64,000 nucleotides of DNA from Pyrinomonas methylaliphatogenes (GCF_000820845.2 NZ_CBXV010000001.1:62001-126000); one strand, 5' to 3'. Numbered from the stretch's first letter, positions 17,340 through 28,607 are shown. The notes: generated from the sequence alone by a model not told the origin. Numbers and translations: made by a program.

Positions 17340-18746
17340 TCATTTGAACTGCCACCGACGCACATCCGTAAAATGTCCGGCGATCGCGGCTGCGGCAGCC
17401 ATCATCGGACTGACTAAGTGCGTGCGTCCGCCACGACCTTGACGGCCTTCGAAATTCCTGTTGCTGGTCGAAGCGCAACGTTCCCCGGGTTGAAGGATGT
17501 CGGCGTTCATCCCTAAGCACATGGAGCAACCGGGGTCGCGCCATTCAAAACCAGCTTCGCGGAAGATGCGATCGAGCCGTTCCGCTTCGGCCGCGCGCTT
17601 GACTTGCTGTGAGCCAGGGACGACCATCGCGCGCACTTTCGGGTGCACGCGATAGCCGCGCACGACTGCGGCTGCCGCGCGAAGATCTTCGAGCCGCGCG
17701 TTCGTGCATGAGCCGATGAAGACGCGATCGATCTCGATCTCTTCGATCGGCGTGCCAGGTTCAAGGCCCATGTATTGAAGGGCGCGTTCAGCCGCGCGAC
17801 GCTCAGCTTCGGTGGCCGCTTCTGCCGGATCCGGCACCCGATCGGTGACGGGCACGACCTGTCCGGGGCTGGTCCCCCAGGTGACGAAAGGAGCGAGAGT
17901 CCGCGCGTCTATATCAACGACGCGATCGAAATGGGCTCCTTCGTCGCTCGCCAGCTCTTGCCAACGTTTGATGGCAGCATCCCAAGCGGCGCCGCGCGGC
18001 GCATGTGGACGGCCTTCGAGATAGCTGAAGGTCGTATCATCGGGCGAGATCATTCCGGCACGCGCGCCCGCTTCGATGCTCATGTTGCAAAGCGTCATCC
18101 GCCCCTCCATCGAAAGCGAGCGGACCGCTTCGCCCATGTACTCGATGACATAGCCGGTCGCCCCGTCGGTTCCGATCGTGCGAATGATGCCGAGCGCGAG
18201 ATCTTTCGCCGACACTCCGGCGGGCAGTTTGCCATTGACCCGAATGGCCATCGTGCGCGGTTTGCGCTGAGGCAGACACTGCGTAGCCAAGACGTGTTCG
18301 ACTTCGCTCGTGCCGATCCCGAAGGCGAGCGCTCCGAAAGCGCCGTGTGTGCTTGTGTGACTGTCGCCGCAGACGATCGTCATCCCCGGTTGGGTGAGCC
18401 CGAGTTCCGGCCCAATGACGTGGACGATGCCCTGATACTCGGAGTCCATATCAAACAGTCTGATGCCGAACTCGCGACAGTTGCGGCGCAGCGTCGCAAT
18501 CTGCTGAGCCGCGATGGCATCGGCAATGGGCAAATGCCGATCAGCGGTCGGCACGTTGTGGTCGACGGTCGCGACCGTAAGATCGGGGCGGCGCACACGA
18601 CGACCGGCGACGCGCAGCCCCTCGAACGCTTGCGGCGAGGTCACTTCGTGCACAAGATGAAGGTCTATGTAAAGAAGCGCGGGGGCATCCTCCGGTTGAT
18701 AGACCACATGCTCATCCCAGATCTTATCTAGAAGCGTGCGCGGCAT
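17340..18746 (-). CDS. leuC: 3-isopropylmalate dehydratase large subunit
   Basis: 468 residues, full length. It starts [13 protein letters not shown] and carries the [4Fe-4S] ligands in [13 protein letters not shown] and [10 protein letters not shown], plus the substrate loop [19 protein letters not shown] and [12 protein letters not shown]. It holds the catalytic iron-sulfur cluster of isopropylmalate isomerase. It lies 65 bp after leuB and 38 bp before leuD on the same strand. Confidence 0.97.
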   Translation of the reverse strand: MPRTLLDKIWDEHVVYQPEDAPALLYIDLHLVHEVTSPQAFEGLRVAGRRVRRPDLTVATVDHNVPTADRHLPIADAIAAQQIATLRRNCREFGIRLFDMDSEYQGIVHVIGPELGLTQPGMTIVCGDSHTSTHGAFGALAFGIGTSEVEHVLATQCLPQRKPRTMAIRVNGKLPAGVSAKDLALGIIRTIGTDGATGYVIEYMGEAVRSLSMEGRMTLCNMSIEAGARAGMISPDDTTFSYLEGRPHAPRGAAWDAAIKRWQELASDEGAHFDRVVDIDARTLAPFVTWGTSPGQVVPVTDRVPDPAEAATEAERRAAERALQYMGLEPGTPIEEIEIDRVFIGSCTNARLEDLRAAAAVVRGYRVHPKVRAMVVPGSQQVKRAAEAERLDRIFREAGFEWRDPGCSMCLGMNADILQPGERCASTSNRNFEGRQGRGGRTHLVSPMMAAAAAIAGHFTDVRRWQFK

Positions 18747-18811
18747 AACCTTACCTTGTTAAGACTCCGAATGGTTTCAGAAAGAAAGCATGAGCGAGAT
18801 CTTCATTCGCT

Positions 18812-19924
18812 TCAAACCGCGTGATAGGCTCGGCGCCGATCGACGATCTCGGCCAACGCTTCGGTGATCAGCTGGCCCATCTCCGCCGTCCCGACGACGC
18901 ATCTGGTCGCCTCGCTCTGAAGATCAGGCGTCGCATAGCCGGCGTCGAGCACTTGGCGAATCGCCGTTTCGATGTCGCTCGCCTCTTGTTCGAGATGCGC
19001 CGTGTAACGAAGCATGAGCGCGGCGGAAGCGATGGCGCCGATCGGGTTGGCGATGCCGCGCCCGGCGATGTCCGGGGCCGATCCGTGAACCGGCTCATAT
19101 AAGTCAATGGCCCCGCCGATCGTCGCCGAAGCGAGCGTGCCGAGCGAGCCGTTGATGACCGCCGCCTCATCCGACAGGATATCGCCGAAAAGGTTCTCCG
19201 TCAGGATCACGTCGAAACGTTGCGGATGAGTGACGAGCCGCATCGCGCAAGCATCTACGTAAAGATGTTCGAGAGAGACTTCCGGATAAGAGGCAGCGAC
19301 GCGCGTGACCGTCTCGCGCCACAGTTGCGAAGTCTCCAGCACGTTCGCTTTATCGACAGAGGTCACCTTACGTCGCCGTTGACGCGCCGCTTGGAACGCG
19401 ATGTGGGCCACCCGCTCGATCTCGTATGTTTCGTAGCGAAGGGTGTTGTAGGCAGCGATCTGCTTGCCCGCTTCAACGACGAACCCGCGCGGCTCGGAGA
19501 AGTAGAGCCCGCCGAGAAGTTCTCTGACGATCAATATATCCGCGCCGCGCGCCGTCTCCGGACGCAACGGCGAAGATGGCGCGAGCGCATCATAAAAGAC
19601 GACGGGGCGAAGATTGGCGTAGCCGCCGAGCGCGCGACGCAACGTCAGCAACCCCGCCTCAGGCCGTTTGTCGGGCGGAAGGTCATCATATCGCGGTGCG
19701 CCGACCGCACCCAGCAGGACCGCGTCGCTCGCAAAACAGGCGTCGAGCGTTTCAACCGGAAGCGGCGACCCGCAGTCGCGAATAGCCACCCCACCGATCA
19801 ACTTCTCTATAAACTCGAAGTCGTGATCGCAAAGCTCCCCGATCGTCTTGAGGATGCGTACCGCTTCATCTATCACTTCCGGGCCAATGCCGTCGCCCGG
19901 AAGCAAAGCCACCTTTAGCTTCAT
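18812..19924 (-). CDS. leuB: 3-isopropylmalate dehydrogenase
   Basis: 370 residues from the ATG at 19924 (an upstream start at 19948 would overlap leuA). The start [16 protein letters not shown], the motif [24 protein letters not shown], and the NAD-site [12 protein letters not shown] and [19 protein letters not shown] are all typical. It oxidises and decarboxylates 3-isopropylmalate to 2-oxoisocaproate. It begins 8 bp after the leuA stop, so translation is likely coupled. Confidence 0.96.
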   Translation of the reverse strand: MKLKVALLPGDGIGPEVIDEAVRILKTIGELCDHDFEFIEKLIGGVAIRDCGSPLPVETLDACFASDAVLLGAVGAPRYDDLPPDKRPEAGLLTLRRALGGYANLRPVVFYDALAPSSPLRPETARGADILIVRELLGGLYFSEPRGFVVEAGKQIAAYNTLRYETYEIERVAHIAFQAARQRRRKVTSVDKANVLETSQLWRETVTRVAASYPEVSLEHLYVDACAMRLVTHPQRFDVILTENLFGDILSDEAAVINGSLGTLASATIGGAIDLYEPVHGSAPDIAGRGIANPIGAIASAALMLRYTAHLEQEASDIETAIRQVLDAGYATPDLQSEATRCVVGTAEMGQLITEALAEIVDRRRAYHAV

Positions 19925-19932
19925 AACCTGCT

Positions 19933-21141
19933 TCAAGCGCCACTCCACTGCGGCACCGGCGAATTGACCTTCTCGGTCGCTGGCGCGCTTGGTTTCGCCT
20001 GAAGTAGCGCGATGAGATCTTGATCGTAGATCCGCTTCTTGCGATCCGCTAACCGCGTAAAGCGCCTGTAGACGGCATCCAGTTCCGCCGGCGAGAGCTC
20101 ATAGCCGAGTTCGGCATACCGCTTCGCCAGCGCGTGGCGACCCGAATGCTTGCCGAGGACGATCCTTTCGGCTGGCGCTCCGACCGACTCCGGCGTCATG
20201 ATCTCATAACAGAGCGGGTTGCTGAGCACGCCGTGCTGATGGATTCCGGCTTCGTGCGCGAAGGCGTTACGCCCGACGATCGCTTTGTTCGGTTGTACGG
20301 AAAACCCGAGGATCTCGCTCAACAGTTGGCTGGTCGGATAAAGCCGCTGTGTCTTGATGCCTGTCGTGAAAGGCAGACGATCGGCCCGCACGGCAAAGGC
20401 CATCACGACCTCTTCCAGCGCGGCGTTCCCGGCCCGCTCGCCGATCCCGTTAATCGTACACTCGACTTGCCGCGCTCCGGCTTCGATGGCCGCTAGGCTA
20501 TTGGCGACGGCGAGCCCGAGATCGTTATGACAGTGCGCGCTGATCGTGATGTGCGGGTGGTGACGCGCAACTCGTTCGCGCACCGTTCTGATCAGTTCGC
20601 CGTACTCGCTCGGCAGCGCGTAGCCGACCGTGTCCGGGATGTTGATGATCGAAGCGCCTTCGCTGATCGCCGCTTCTAAAACTTCGCAGAGGAAGTTCAC
20701 ATCGCTGCGCGTCGCATCTTCCGCCGAGAACTCGACCTCTTCGACGAGCGCGCGGGCGAGCCTGACGCCCCGCTGGGCCATCTCGAGCACTTCGGCCCGG
20801 CTCTTCTTGAGTTTGTACTCAAGGTGGATATCGGAAGTGGCCAAAAAGACGTGAAGACGTGGACGGCTAGCGCGCTTCAAGGCCTCTGCGGCGCAGATGA
20901 TGTCTTGCTCCGTCGTCCGACACAAAGCTGCCACCGTGACGCGACGACAACGCTCGGCAACGGCATTGACAGCCGCATAATCACCTTCCGAGGCGACCGG
21001 AAAGCCAGCTTCGATGATATCAACGCCGAGTTCCTCTAACTGCTCGGCGAAACGCACCTTCTCCTCGATCGTCATCGAACAGCCGGGAGCCTGTTCGCCA
21101 TCGCGTAGCGTCGTGTCGAAAACGGTGATTCGCGTCGTCAC
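19933..21141 (-). CDS. leuA: 2-isopropylmalate synthase lacking the C-terminal regulatory domain
   Basis: 402 residues from a GTG preceded by AAAGGAGGTC. The catalytic TIM barrel is complete: [54 protein letters not shown] and the linker [13 protein letters not shown] with GKHSGRHAL. It condenses acetyl-CoA with 2-oxoisovalerate. Usual bacterial LeuA proteins run past 500 residues because of a LeuA-dimer domain that binds leucine; here the protein stops soon after the linker helices, with a Pro/Ser tail. No homologous remnant is visible before leuB. The linker and barrel sequence are far closer to LeuA than to homocitrate or citramalate synthase, and the leu context agrees. Leucine feedback may be lost. 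Confidence 0.9.
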   Translation of the reverse strand: MTTRITVFDTTLRDGEQAPGCSMTIEEKVRFAEQLEELGVDIIEAGFPVASEGDYAAVNAVAERCRRVTVAALCRTTEQDIICAAEALKRASRPRLHVFLATSDIHLEYKLKKSRAEVLEMAQRGVRLARALVEEVEFSAEDATRSDVNFLCEVLEAAISEGASIINIPDTVGYALPSEYGELIRTVRERVARHHPHITISAHCHNDLGLAVANSLAAIEAGARQVECTINGIGERAGNAALEEVVMAFAVRADRLPFTTGIKTQRLYPTSQLLSEILGFSVQPNKAIVGRNAFAHEAGIHQHGVLSNPLCYEIMTPESVGAPAERIVLGKHSGRHALAKRYAELGYELSPAELDAVYRRFTRLADRKKRIYDQDLIALLQAKPSAPATEKVNSPVPQWSGA

Positions 21142-21173
21142 AAAGACCTCCTTTCGCGCACAAAGGAGCTATC

Positions 21174-21202
21174 ATGCTAGCGAGATGCGGTTGTTAAGTC
21201 AA
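21174..21202 (-). promoter_or_regulatory. Candidate leuABCD promoter
   Basis: On the minus strand TTGACT (21202-21197) and TAGCAT (21179-21174) are separated by 17 bp. It would start transcription about 25 bp before the leuA GTG and lies next to the AT-rich palindrome. Confidence 0.45.
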
Positions 21203-21204
21203 AG

Positions 21205-21227
21205 TTATAATTTTTATATTTGTATAA
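21205..21227. promoter_or_regulatory. AT-rich palindrome, candidate LysR-type operator
   Basis: 23 bp with TTATA and TATAA arms around an AT-rich centre, which fits the T-N11-A style of LysR binding sites. It sits just upstream of the leuA -35 element and downstream of the lysR stop. The regulator encoded next door is the obvious candidate to bind it. Confidence 0.35.
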
Positions 21228-21257
21228 TCGACAGTTATTCCTTTTTGACGCCCGGTT

Positions 21258-22145
21258 TTACGAGCGCGCGTGGTGGCGCAGGACATCGATGAAGGCCAAG
21301 GCGGCGTGTGACAGCGCAGCGTTGCGACGGTGGGCGGCCCAGAGCGTTCGTTGATAGGAGAGGCCGCGCACCGGCACTGTGCGGAGCGTGCCCCGTTCGA
21401 GTTCCTCGCGGACGCACATGCGCGGCACAAAAGCGAGCCCGATCTTCAATTGAACGAAGCGTTTGATCGTTTCGACCGTAGCCAGCTCGAGCGTGATGTT
21501 GAGCGGCGTGTTGTGTCGGGCGAAGGTTTCGATGACCTTCGTGCGGGATGCGGTGCGCACGTTGTGGGCGATGAAGGATTCTTGACCGAGCTCTTTGATC
21601 GTGACGAATTCGCGTTGGGCGAACGGATGGTCCGGATAGAGGATGAGGATCAGCTCGTCTTTAAGGACCGGAAACTTCTCCAGTTCGGGATCGGTCGGTT
21701 CGAAAGCCATGAGCGCGAGATCGAAGTTTCGCTCTAGAACTTCGCGCGGCAGTTTCTCGGAAACCTCGCGGTAGACCTCGACTTTGACGTTCGGATACTT
21801 CTTGCGATAGTTGAGGATCACCTGCGGCAGGAGATAGAGCGAGGTGCTTTCGTTGGCGCCGATCCGGACGCGCCCGCGCTGTAGGTTGCGCAGCTCGGCG
21901 ACGGCTTCGCGCGCTTGATCGCGCATGGCGACGATGCGGCGCGCGTAATCGTAGAAGACCTGACCGGCTTCAGTGAGCGTCGGGGTTTTCTGCGAACGGT
22001 CGAAGAGCGGAGCGCCAACCTCCTCTTCGAGACGGCGGATGGCGATGCTGACGGCGGGCTGGGTGCGAAAGACGCGGTCCGCCGCTCTAGAGAAGCTCTT
22101 CTCCTCCACGACCTTCAGGAAGAACTCTAATTGTGTCAACTCCAT
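21258..22145 (-). CDS. LysR-family transcriptional regulator
   Basis: 295 residues, normal for the family. The N-terminal winged helix reads MELTQLEFFLKVVEEKSFSRAADRVFRTQPAVSIAIRRLEEEVG, and the effector domain starts RVRIGANESTSLYLLPQVI. It shares the strand with leuA and ends 116 bp before it, so it may control the leu operon and/or the divergent ilv operon. This is inferred from position; the ligand is unknown. Similar CysB/CbbR-like effectors bind small acids. Confidence 0.88.
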   Translation of the reverse strand: MELTQLEFFLKVVEEKSFSRAADRVFRTQPAVSIAIRRLEEEVGAPLFDRSQKTPTLTEAGQVFYDYARRIVAMRDQAREAVAELRNLQRGRVRIGANESTSLYLLPQVILNYRKKYPNVKVEVYREVSEKLPREVLERNFDLALMAFEPTDPELEKFPVLKDELILILYPDHPFAQREFVTIKELGQESFIAHNVRTASRTKVIETFARHNTPLNITLELATVETIKRFVQLKIGLAFVPRMCVREELERGTLRTVPVRGLSYQRTLWAAHRRNAALSHAALAFIDVLRHHARS

Positions 22146-22257
22146 AGCGTCATCCTATCCGACGAGCTTCACAATAAGTAGAATTAATCCCGTTAAGCGC
22201 ATCTATATATCTCCAGAGATGATGCAACAAATTCGCCTCCGACAGCAAGAGTTTTTT

Positions 22258-23238
22258 TCAGACCGTTTTGCGTGCCACGATCATGCTGGTCGGCGGGCAG
22301 TAGGTCTGGTGTGTGATCTGCGTAAACCCAGCGTCGCTCAACCACGCGCGATAGGTGGTTGCGGCGCGTTCGACATCCGGCGCACGCCAGCAAATGTCCT
22401 CGAGGCAGAAGAGGACTGAAAGAAGCGGGCTCGTCCGCGTATCATCCAGAATCCAGCCGCTGATGATCAGACAGCCGTTGGCAGGCAGCGAGGCGTAGAG
22501 TCGGCGAAAGAGCCGGCGATTGGTCTTTTCGCTCGCTGTCGAGAGCAGATTGGCGAGCAGGATGACGTCGAACCCTTCGGGTAACTTCTCATTTTTGAAA
22601 TCGCCGGCGCGCGTTTCGATGCGTTTAGTGAGGCCAGCTTGACGAATCATCCGACGTGCGAGAGCGATCACAGGTGGTAGATCGAAGACCATCGCCCGCA
22701 ATCTATCGTACGCGCGGCAGAGGCTGATCGACATGGCTCCGGTTCCGCCCCCGAGATCGAGTAAACGGCGGTGGGCCGAAAAATCGAACGCGCGGCCTAA
22801 AGCTTCTCCGACGATCAAAGCCATGTTGTGTTGCGCGCGCGCCGAAGCCTCCTCGTCGGCGGGGAGCGATGTGGCGTTCGTCCCAGGGCGCCACGCGCGA
22901 AGATTGTTCATCAGTTCGGCCCAGCGCGGGAAGGATTGCCGGTCATGTTTCATGAAGTAATCGCCAAGATAGCTCGCTTTGCCTCTGACGAGAAAACGAT
23001 CCGTCACCGGCGCGTTGCGGAAGCGGTCGCCGCAGCGTTCGAGCAGCCCGAGGGCGACGCAGGCGTTGAGAAAACGGTCAGCCGCGACCGGATGAATCCG
23101 CAGTTGGCGCGCGATCTGTTCGACGGAAAGCGGCTCCTGCGCCAAAAGCGTCGGAAGATCGGATTCGACTAGCGCGAAGAGCGTCTTGGCGCATTGATAT
23201 CCGCTGGCTAGCTCTAAAAGGGCAAGTAGCGAAGCCAC
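22258..23238 (-). CDS. SAM-dependent methyltransferase, family 2
   Basis: 326 residues from a GTG with GGAGGGG five bases upstream. The N-terminal helix-turn-helix dimerisation domain (LSVEQIARQLRIHPVAADRFLNACVALGLLE) precedes motif I LLDLGGGTGAMSISL and the DVILLANLLSTAS segment where other members have the catalytic L-H-D/H. Here the catalytic histidine is replaced (ANLLSTASEKTNRR), so the chemistry may differ from standard O-methyltransferases. It lies between lysR and the divergent ilvB; there is no visible reason for a role in amino acid synthesis. Confidence 0.8.
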   Translation of the reverse strand: MASLLALLELASGYQCAKTLFALVESDLPTLLAQEPLSVEQIARQLRIHPVAADRFLNACVALGLLERCGDRFRNAPVTDRFLVRGKASYLGDYFMKHDRQSFPRWAELMNNLRAWRPGTNATSLPADEEASARAQHNMALIVGEALGRAFDFSAHRRLLDLGGGTGAMSISLCRAYDRLRAMVFDLPPVIALARRMIRQAGLTKRIETRAGDFKNEKLPEGFDVILLANLLSTASEKTNRRLFRRLYASLPANGCLIISGWILDDTRTSPLLSVLFCLEDICWRAPDVERAATTYRAWLSDAGFTQITHQTYCPPTSMIVARKTV

Positions 23239-23354
23239 GAATGTCCCCTCCTTGATTGATCGAATCGCGGGTTTCAGTGTAACCGAAACCCGATCGTCTG
23301 TCGCGCGGGAGGCTGCTTGCGGAGTAGGTTTATAAAAAACTAAAAATAATAAAT

Positions 23355-23384
23355 TTTACAGATAGGATGGAGTGAGTGTAAATT
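23355..23384 (+). promoter_or_regulatory. Candidate ilvBNCD promoter
   Basis: TTTACA at 23355-23360, an 18-bp spacer and TAAATT at 23379-23384, directly after an A/T-rich tract (23327-23354) that could act as an UP element or operator. It lies about 100 bp before ilvB, leaving a leader without an obvious leucine/valine-rich peptide. Confidence 0.4.
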
Positions 23385-23481
23385 GGGGTTCGTCTTGAAG
23401 GGGAGTGGTCTGTCGCGAGCATCGAGGCGGTAAGCGCAAGTTGGGGGCGCAGTAGTTCCAGGAGATTTAGGAAGCTCCGAT

Positions 23482-25296
23482 ATGGGCAAAGAGGCAAGCA
23501 TTAGCACGCTGACCGAGACCAGCCATCGTTTGGGCGGGATGGAGATCTCGACGCTGGATGAGCAGTTACAGATTCTGCCGCGCGGGGCGGAAGTGCTGAT
23601 CGAAGCCCTTTTGCGCGAGGGCGTCGAGGCCATCTTCGGTTATCCGGGCGGAGCCGTCCTTCATATCTACGACGAGTTATGGCGCGTGCGCCATGCGATA
23701 AAGCACTACCTCGTGCGTCACGAGCAGGGGGCGGTGCACATGGCCGAAGGGTATGCCCGGGCCTCTGGGCGCGTCGGCGTCGCGCTCGTGACTTCTGGGC
23801 CGGGAGCGACCAATGCCGTGACGGGCATCGCCAACGCCTACATGGATTCGACCCCGCTTGTCGTCATCACCGGTCAAGTTCCGACGGCGCTCATCGGCAC
23901 CGACGCTTTTCAGGAGATAGACACGGTTGGGATCACGCGCCCTTGCGTCAAGCACAACTATTTAGTTCGCGATGTCAATGAACTGGCGGCGGTCGTGCAT
24001 GAGGCCTTCTATTTGGCGCGGTCGGGGCGTCCTGGACCGGTGGTGATCGATCTTCCGAAAGATGTTTCCGCGGCGCGTTGTTCGTACTCGCGTTTGGATC
24101 ATGTCGATTATTTGCGGCGGAAGAGGTTGCCGACTCCCGACGCGCGGGCGATCGCAGCCGCAGCCGAGGCGATGATCGGCGCCGAACGGCCCGTGCTTTA
24201 CGTCGGCGGCGGAGTGATCAACTCGGGCGCGGCGGATGAGCTGCGCGCGATCGCCGAGGAGTTGCAGTTGCCAGTCACGCCGACGTTGATGGGCCTAGGC
24301 GCTTTCCCTTCGAGCCATCCGCTCTGTCTCGGGATGCTCGGCATGCACGGGACGTATGCTGCGAACATGGCCGTTGCGGAGAGCGATCTGCTGATCGCCG
24401 TCGGCGCGCGGTTCGATGATCGGGTGACGGGGAAGCTTTCGACCTTCGCGCCGCACGCGCGCATCATCCATTTCGACATCGATCCGGCCAGCGTCGGCAA
24501 GAACGTCGCGCCGGATGTGGCGATCGTCGGCGATGCGCGTGAGGCGCTCACGGCATTGTTGGAGCGGATTCGCGCGCACGGTCGGGAGCGGATCGCGACC
24601 GGGATTGAACGACGAGTTCGCTGGTGGGAGCGCATACGCGCTTGGCAACGCCAGTATCCGCTCAGCTTCGAGCGTTCGGGCGATCAGATCAAGCCGCAGA
24701 TGGTCGTCCATGAGCTAGGGCGACTGACCCGCGGCGAAGCGATCATCAGCACTGACGTCGGACAGCATCAGATGTGGACGGCGCAGTACTATCCGTTCTC
24801 ATACCCCCGACAGTTGATCACGAGCGGGGGGTTGGGGACGATGGGCTTTGGCGTTCCGGCGGCGATCGGGGCGAAGATCGCGCATCCGGATCGTCAGGTC
24901 GTCGCCGTCGTGGGCGATGGCGGGTTTCAGATGACCAACCAGGAGCTTGCGACCGCCGTGCAATATGGCGTGCCCGTCAAGATCATTATCATGAACAACA
25001 AGTATCTGGGCATGGTGCGTCAGTGGCAGGAGCTCTTTTATGATCGGACCTATTCAGAGGTTGACCTCTCAGTTGCGCCCGATTTCGTCAAATTGGCGGA
25101 GGCTTATGGGGCGGGCGGTTTTCGGGCGACGCATCCCGATGAGTTGAGCGATGTGTTAGCCGCGGCGCTCGCTTATGATGGCGTGGCGGTGGTTGATGTG
25201 CAGGTTTCAAAGGAGGAGAACGTCTACCCGATCGTCCCGGCTGGCGCGAGTTCGCGCGACATGATCATCTCAAGTCAATCGCCAGATCGATGGTGA
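23482..25296 (+). CDS. ilvB: Acetolactate synthase large subunit
   Basis: 604 residues from ATG 23482 (ATG 23539 would shorten it by 19). The thiamine-diphosphate enzyme motifs are present: [15 protein letters not shown] with the catalytic glutamate further on in [19 protein letters not shown], and the ThDP-Mg site [19 protein letters not shown] with [12 protein letters not shown]. It condenses pyruvate with pyruvate or 2-oxobutyrate, the first shared step for valine and isoleucine. The small subunit starts inside its stop codon region, 7 bp overlapping. Confidence 0.97.
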   Translation: MGKEASISTLTETSHRLGGMEISTLDEQLQILPRGAEVLIEALLREGVEAIFGYPGGAVLHIYDELWRVRHAIKHYLVRHEQGAVHMAEGYARASGRVGVALVTSGPGATNAVTGIANAYMDSTPLVVITGQVPTALIGTDAFQEIDTVGITRPCVKHNYLVRDVNELAAVVHEAFYLARSGRPGPVVIDLPKDVSAARCSYSRLDHVDYLRRKRLPTPDARAIAAAAEAMIGAERPVLYVGGGVINSGAADELRAIAEELQLPVTPTLMGLGAFPSSHPLCLGMLGMHGTYAANMAVAESDLLIAVGARFDDRVTGKLSTFAPHARIIHFDIDPASVGKNVAPDVAIVGDAREALTALLERIRAHGRERIATGIERRVRWWERIRAWQRQYPLSFERSGDQIKPQMVVHELGRLTRGEAIISTDVGQHQMWTAQYYPFSYPRQLITSGGLGTMGFGVPAAIGAKIAHPDRQVVAVVGDGGFQMTNQELATAVQYGVPVKIIIMNNKYLGMVRQWQELFYDRTYSEVDLSVAPDFVKLAEAYGAGGFRATHPDELSDVLAAALAYDGVAVVDVQVSKEENVYPIVPAGASSRDMIISSQSPDRW

Positions 25297-25817
25297 CTCG
25301 AATGCGGCATACGCTCTCAATCGTCGTAGCCGATCAACCGGGTGAGCTTTCGCGCATCGTGGGCCTTTTCAGCGCCCGCGGGTTCAATATCGAAGCGCTC
25401 TCCGTCGCGCAGACTTTCGATCCGCAGTGGTCGCGCGTAACGGTCGTGACCCATGGCGATCCGCGCGTGGTCGAGCAGATCGCCAAGCAGTGCGCGAGGC
25501 TCGTGCGCGTGCGCGAGGTGCAGAACGTCACGGAAGATTCGCACATCGAGCGGCAGATGGCGTTGATCACGGTCAACGCCGCTTCCGGCGGGCAGCGGCA
25601 AGAGCTGTTGCAGCTCGTGTCGGTCTTCGGCGCGAAGCTCGTTGATATTTCCGGCGACCGGGCGATCGTTGAATTTTCGGGGAAGCGCGAAGAGCTTGCG
25701 ACCTTCATCGAGGCGCTGCGTCCGTTAGGGGTTCTTGACATCGTGCGAAGTGGGGCCGTTGCCGTCGAGAGGCTCACCGGAACGGTCGAGGCGGTCGGCT
25801 CTAGCGCTTCCGGTTGA
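25290..25817 (+). CDS. ilvN: Acetolactate synthase small (regulatory) subunit
   Basis: 175 residues. The N-terminal ACT domain is complete: [33 protein letters not shown], followed by the C-terminal ALS-ss domain with [32 protein letters not shown]. It stabilises and gives valine sensitivity to IlvB. It overlaps ilvB by 7 bp, which keeps the subunits in balance. The symbol ilvH would serve equally well. Confidence 0.95.
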   Translation: MVTRMRHTLSIVVADQPGELSRIVGLFSARGFNIEALSVAQTFDPQWSRVTVVTHGDPRVVEQIAKQCARLVRVREVQNVTEDSHIERQMALITVNAASGGQRQELLQLVSVFGAKLVDISGDRAIVEFSGKREELATFIEALRPLGVLDIVRSGAVAVERLTGTVEAVGSSASG

Positions 25818-25862
25818 GGCGAGATTAGCGGCGGAGTTTCATTAAAGAAAGGGCTTAAAGAG

Positions 25863-26879
25863 ATGAAGATCTACTACGATCGAGATGCGAATCCAGATCT
25901 TTTGAAAGGGAAGCGCATCGCCATCATCGGATATGGCAGCCAGGGCTTCGGACAATCGAACAACCTGCGCGATTCGGGGTGCGACGTGACGATCGGGCTG
26001 CGACCCGATAGCCCGTCGCGCGCCAAAGCGGAGAAGGCGGGTTTGCGCGTCTTGCCGATCGCCGAAGCGGCGGCGCAGGCCGATATCGTCATGATGCTCG
26101 TCCCCGACGAGGTTGCGCCCGAAGTCTACGAGCGCGAGATCGCCGCCAGCATGCGTGCGGGCAAGTATCTCGGTTTCTCGCACGGATTCAGCATCCACTA
26201 TGGGTTCATCAAGCCGCCTCAGGAGGTCGGCGTCTTCATGGTCGCGCCGAAGGGGCCGGGGCATCTGGTGCGTCGCGAGTATACGCGGGGCGCAGGGGTG
26301 CCTTGCTTGTTGGCCGTGCAGCAGGATCCGACTGGCGAAACTAAGCAGATCGCGCTTGCCTACGCTTCGGCCATCGGCGGCGGGCGTGCCGGAATACTCG
26401 AGACGACCTTTCGCGAGGAGACGGAGACGGATCTGTTTGGCGAGCAGGCGGTGCTCTGCGGCGGTTTGACCTCGCTCATCAAAGCCGGTTTCGAGACGTT
26501 GGTCGAAGCCGGTTATTCGCCTGAGATGGCCTATTTTGAGTGCCTGCACGAGATGAAGCTGATCGTCGATCTGCTTTACGAGGGCGGCATCTCCGAGATG
26601 CGCTACTCGGTCTCCAACACCGCACAGTATGGCGATATGACGCGCGGTCCTGTGATCATCAACGATGAGACCAAGCGGCGGATGAAGGGCGTTTTGGCCG
26701 AGATCCAGTCGGGCGCGTTTGCGCAGGAGTGGATGAAGGAGCATCGACAAGGCAAGCCTCGTTTTCGTCAGTTGGAGCGCGAAACGCAGGAGCACTTGAT
26801 AGAGCGGGTTGGAGCGAGCCTTCGCGAGATGATGCCGTGGCTGGCGAAGGATCGCTTGGTCGATCGCACGCAGAACTGA
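25863..26879 (+). CDS. ilvC: Ketol-acid reductoisomerase, class I
   Basis: 338 residues, the short class I form. The nucleotide fold starts [22 protein letters not shown], and the cofactor loop is [14 protein letters not shown]: two serines that usually hold the NADPH 2'-phosphate are kept, but an aspartate sits between the arginine and the first serine where glycine is common. The active site has [13 protein letters not shown] and [14 protein letters not shown], with the C-terminal knot helices SNTAQYGD. It converts acetolactate to dihydroxyisovalerate. The stop is followed at once by the ilvD ATG. Confidence 0.96.
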   Translation: MKIYYDRDANPDLLKGKRIAIIGYGSQGFGQSNNLRDSGCDVTIGLRPDSPSRAKAEKAGLRVLPIAEAAAQADIVMMLVPDEVAPEVYEREIAASMRAGKYLGFSHGFSIHYGFIKPPQEVGVFMVAPKGPGHLVRREYTRGAGVPCLLAVQQDPTGETKQIALAYASAIGGGRAGILETTFREETETDLFGEQAVLCGGLTSLIKAGFETLVEAGYSPEMAYFECLHEMKLIVDLLYEGGISEMRYSVSNTAQYGDMTRGPVIINDETKRRMKGVLAEIQSGAFAQEWMKEHRQGKPRFRQLERETQEHLIERVGASLREMMPWLAKDRLVDRTQN

Positions 26880-28607
26880 ATGCGGCCCCCCTTAACTTTT
26901 ATGTCCGGGAAATTGAGAAGCAGGATCATCACCGAGGGCATCGAGCGAACGCCGAACCGGGCCATGTTGCGCGCAGTTGGCTTCGGCGATGAGGATTTCG
27001 CTAAGCCGATCGTTGGCGTCGCGAGCTGTTATAGCACCATTACGCCGTGCAATATGGGCTTGAACGCTCTGGCCGAACGCGCTCTTGCGGCGCTGCGTGA
27101 GGCCGGAACGATGCCGCAGATCTTCGGCACGATCACCGTCAGCGACGGCATCTCGATGGGGACCGAAGGGATGAAATATAGCCTCGTCTCGCGCGAGGTG
27201 ATCGCCGATTCGATCGAGACCGTCTGTCAAGCGCAGATGATGGATGGTCTTCTGGCCATCGGCGGCTGTGACAAGAACATGCCCGGCGCGATGATCGCTA
27301 TCGCCCGTTTGAATATCCCGTCGATCTTCGTCTACGGCGGGACGATCAAGGCCGGACATTACAAAGGGCAAGATCTGACGATCGTGAGCGCGTTCGAGGC
27401 GGTGGGCCAGTATGGCGCGCGAAAGATCGATGCGGCCGAGTTGCTCGAGATCGAGCGGCGCGCCTGTCCGGGAGCGGGCTCTTGCGGCGGCATGTACACG
27501 GCCAACACGATGTCCGCCGCGATCGAGGCGATGGGGTTGAGTCTGCCTTATTCGTCAACGATGGCGGCGGAAGACGAGGAGAAGGCTGAAAGCGCGGCAG
27601 AATCGGGGCGGGTTTTGGCCGAGGCCGTGCGTCAGCAGCTTCTGCCGCGGCAGATCTTGACGCGCAAAGCCTTCGAGAACGCGATCGCCGTCGTGATGGC
27701 TACGGGCGGTTCGACCAATGCCGTGCTCCATCTGTTGGCGATCGCCCATGCGGCTGAAGTGCCGCTTACGCTCGATGATTTCGAGGCGATCCGCGCGCGC
27801 GTCCCCGTCTTGTGCGATTTGAAGCCTTCGGGCCGTTATGTGGCGACGGATCTGCATCGCGCCGGCGGCATCCCGCAGGTGATGAAGATCTTGCTCGCGC
27901 ACGGCGTTCTACATGGCGATGCTCTCACCATCACGGGGAAGACCATCGCCGAAGTCTTGAAGGACGTGCCCGCCGAACCGCGCCGCGATCAAGATGTCAT
28001 CCGTCCCTGGTCGGATCCCATCTACGAGAGCGGACACCTGGCTATCTTGCGCGGCAATTTAGCGCGCGAGGGGGCGGTGGCGAAGATCTCAGGCATCAAG
28101 CAGAAGAAGATCACCGGCCCGGCGCGCGTCTTCGACTCCGAGGAAGAGTGTCTGAAGGCGATCCTTTCGGGCCAGATCCGGGCTGGCGATGTCATCGTCA
28201 TCCGCTACGAAGGGCCGAAAGGCGGCCCCGGCATGCGTGAGATGCTCGCGCCCACTTCAGCGATCATCGGTGCCGGGTTGGGCGATTCGGTCGGACTCAT
28301 CACTGACGGGCGTTTTTCTGGCGGCACCTACGGCATGGTCGTCGGACACGTCGCGCCGGAAGCCGCTGTCGGCGGCGAGATCGCGCTGGTCGAAGAAGGC
28401 GATTCGATCACGATCGATGCCGAAAAGCGTTTGTTGCAGCTCAATGTCTCCGAAGAGGAGCTACAGCGTCGCCGCGCTCGTTGGCGACCGCCAGCGCCGC
28501 GTTACACGCGCGGCGTGTTGGCCAAGTATGCGCGGCTCGTCTCATCGAGCAGCCGGGGCGCGGTGACGGATGCGTTCCACCTGACGGACGATGGACCAGT
28601 TCTTTGA
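26880..28607 (+). CDS. ilvD: Dihydroxy-acid dehydratase
   Basis: 575 residues. The iron-sulfur ligands are in [31 protein letters not shown] and [18 protein letters not shown]; the C-terminal [19 protein letters not shown] is the usual substrate-side loop. It dehydrates dihydroxyisovalerate and dihydroxymethylvalerate to the 2-oxo acids. The first ATG directly abuts the ilvC stop and has no clear ribosome site; an ATG at 26901 (MSGKLRSRI) is a fair alternative. It closes the ilvBNCD operon; the transaminase ilvE is not here. Confidence 0.96.
   Translation: MRPPLTFMSGKLRSRIITEGIERTPNRAMLRAVGFGDEDFAKPIVGVASCYSTITPCNMGLNALAERALAALREAGTMPQIFGTITVSDGISMGTEGMKYSLVSREVIADSIETVCQAQMMDGLLAIGGCDKNMPGAMIAIARLNIPSIFVYGGTIKAGHYKGQDLTIVSAFEAVGQYGARKIDAAELLEIERRACPGAGSCGGMYTANTMSAAIEAMGLSLPYSSTMAAEDEEKAESAAESGRVLAEAVRQQLLPRQILTRKAFENAIAVVMATGGSTNAVLHLLAIAHAAEVPLTLDDFEAIRARVPVLCDLKPSGRYVATDLHRAGGIPQVMKILLAHGVLHGDALTITGKTIAEVLKDVPAEPRRDQDVIRPWSDPIYESGHLAILRGNLAREGAVAKISGIKQKKITGPARVFDSEEECLKAILSGQIRAGDVIVIRYEGPKGGPGMREMLAPTSAIIGAGLGDSVGLITDGRFSGGTYGMVVGHVAPEAAVGGEIALVEEGDSITIDAEKRLLQLNVSEEELQRRRARWRPPAPRYTRGVLAKYARLVSSSSRGAVTDAFHLTDDGPVL

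Noticed and set aside
17775-18731. 318-codon plus-strand frame inside leuC
   Set aside because: Shadow of leuC, no motifs.
23267-23292. Hairpin CGGGTTT...AAACCCG as a terminator
   Set aside because: Only a 7-bp stem with no U-tract on either strand, and it lies between divergent gene starts.
23239-23481. Attenuator leader peptide or T-box before ilvB
   Set aside because: No short frame rich in Leu/Val/Ile codons, no T-box motif and no terminator hairpin before the start.
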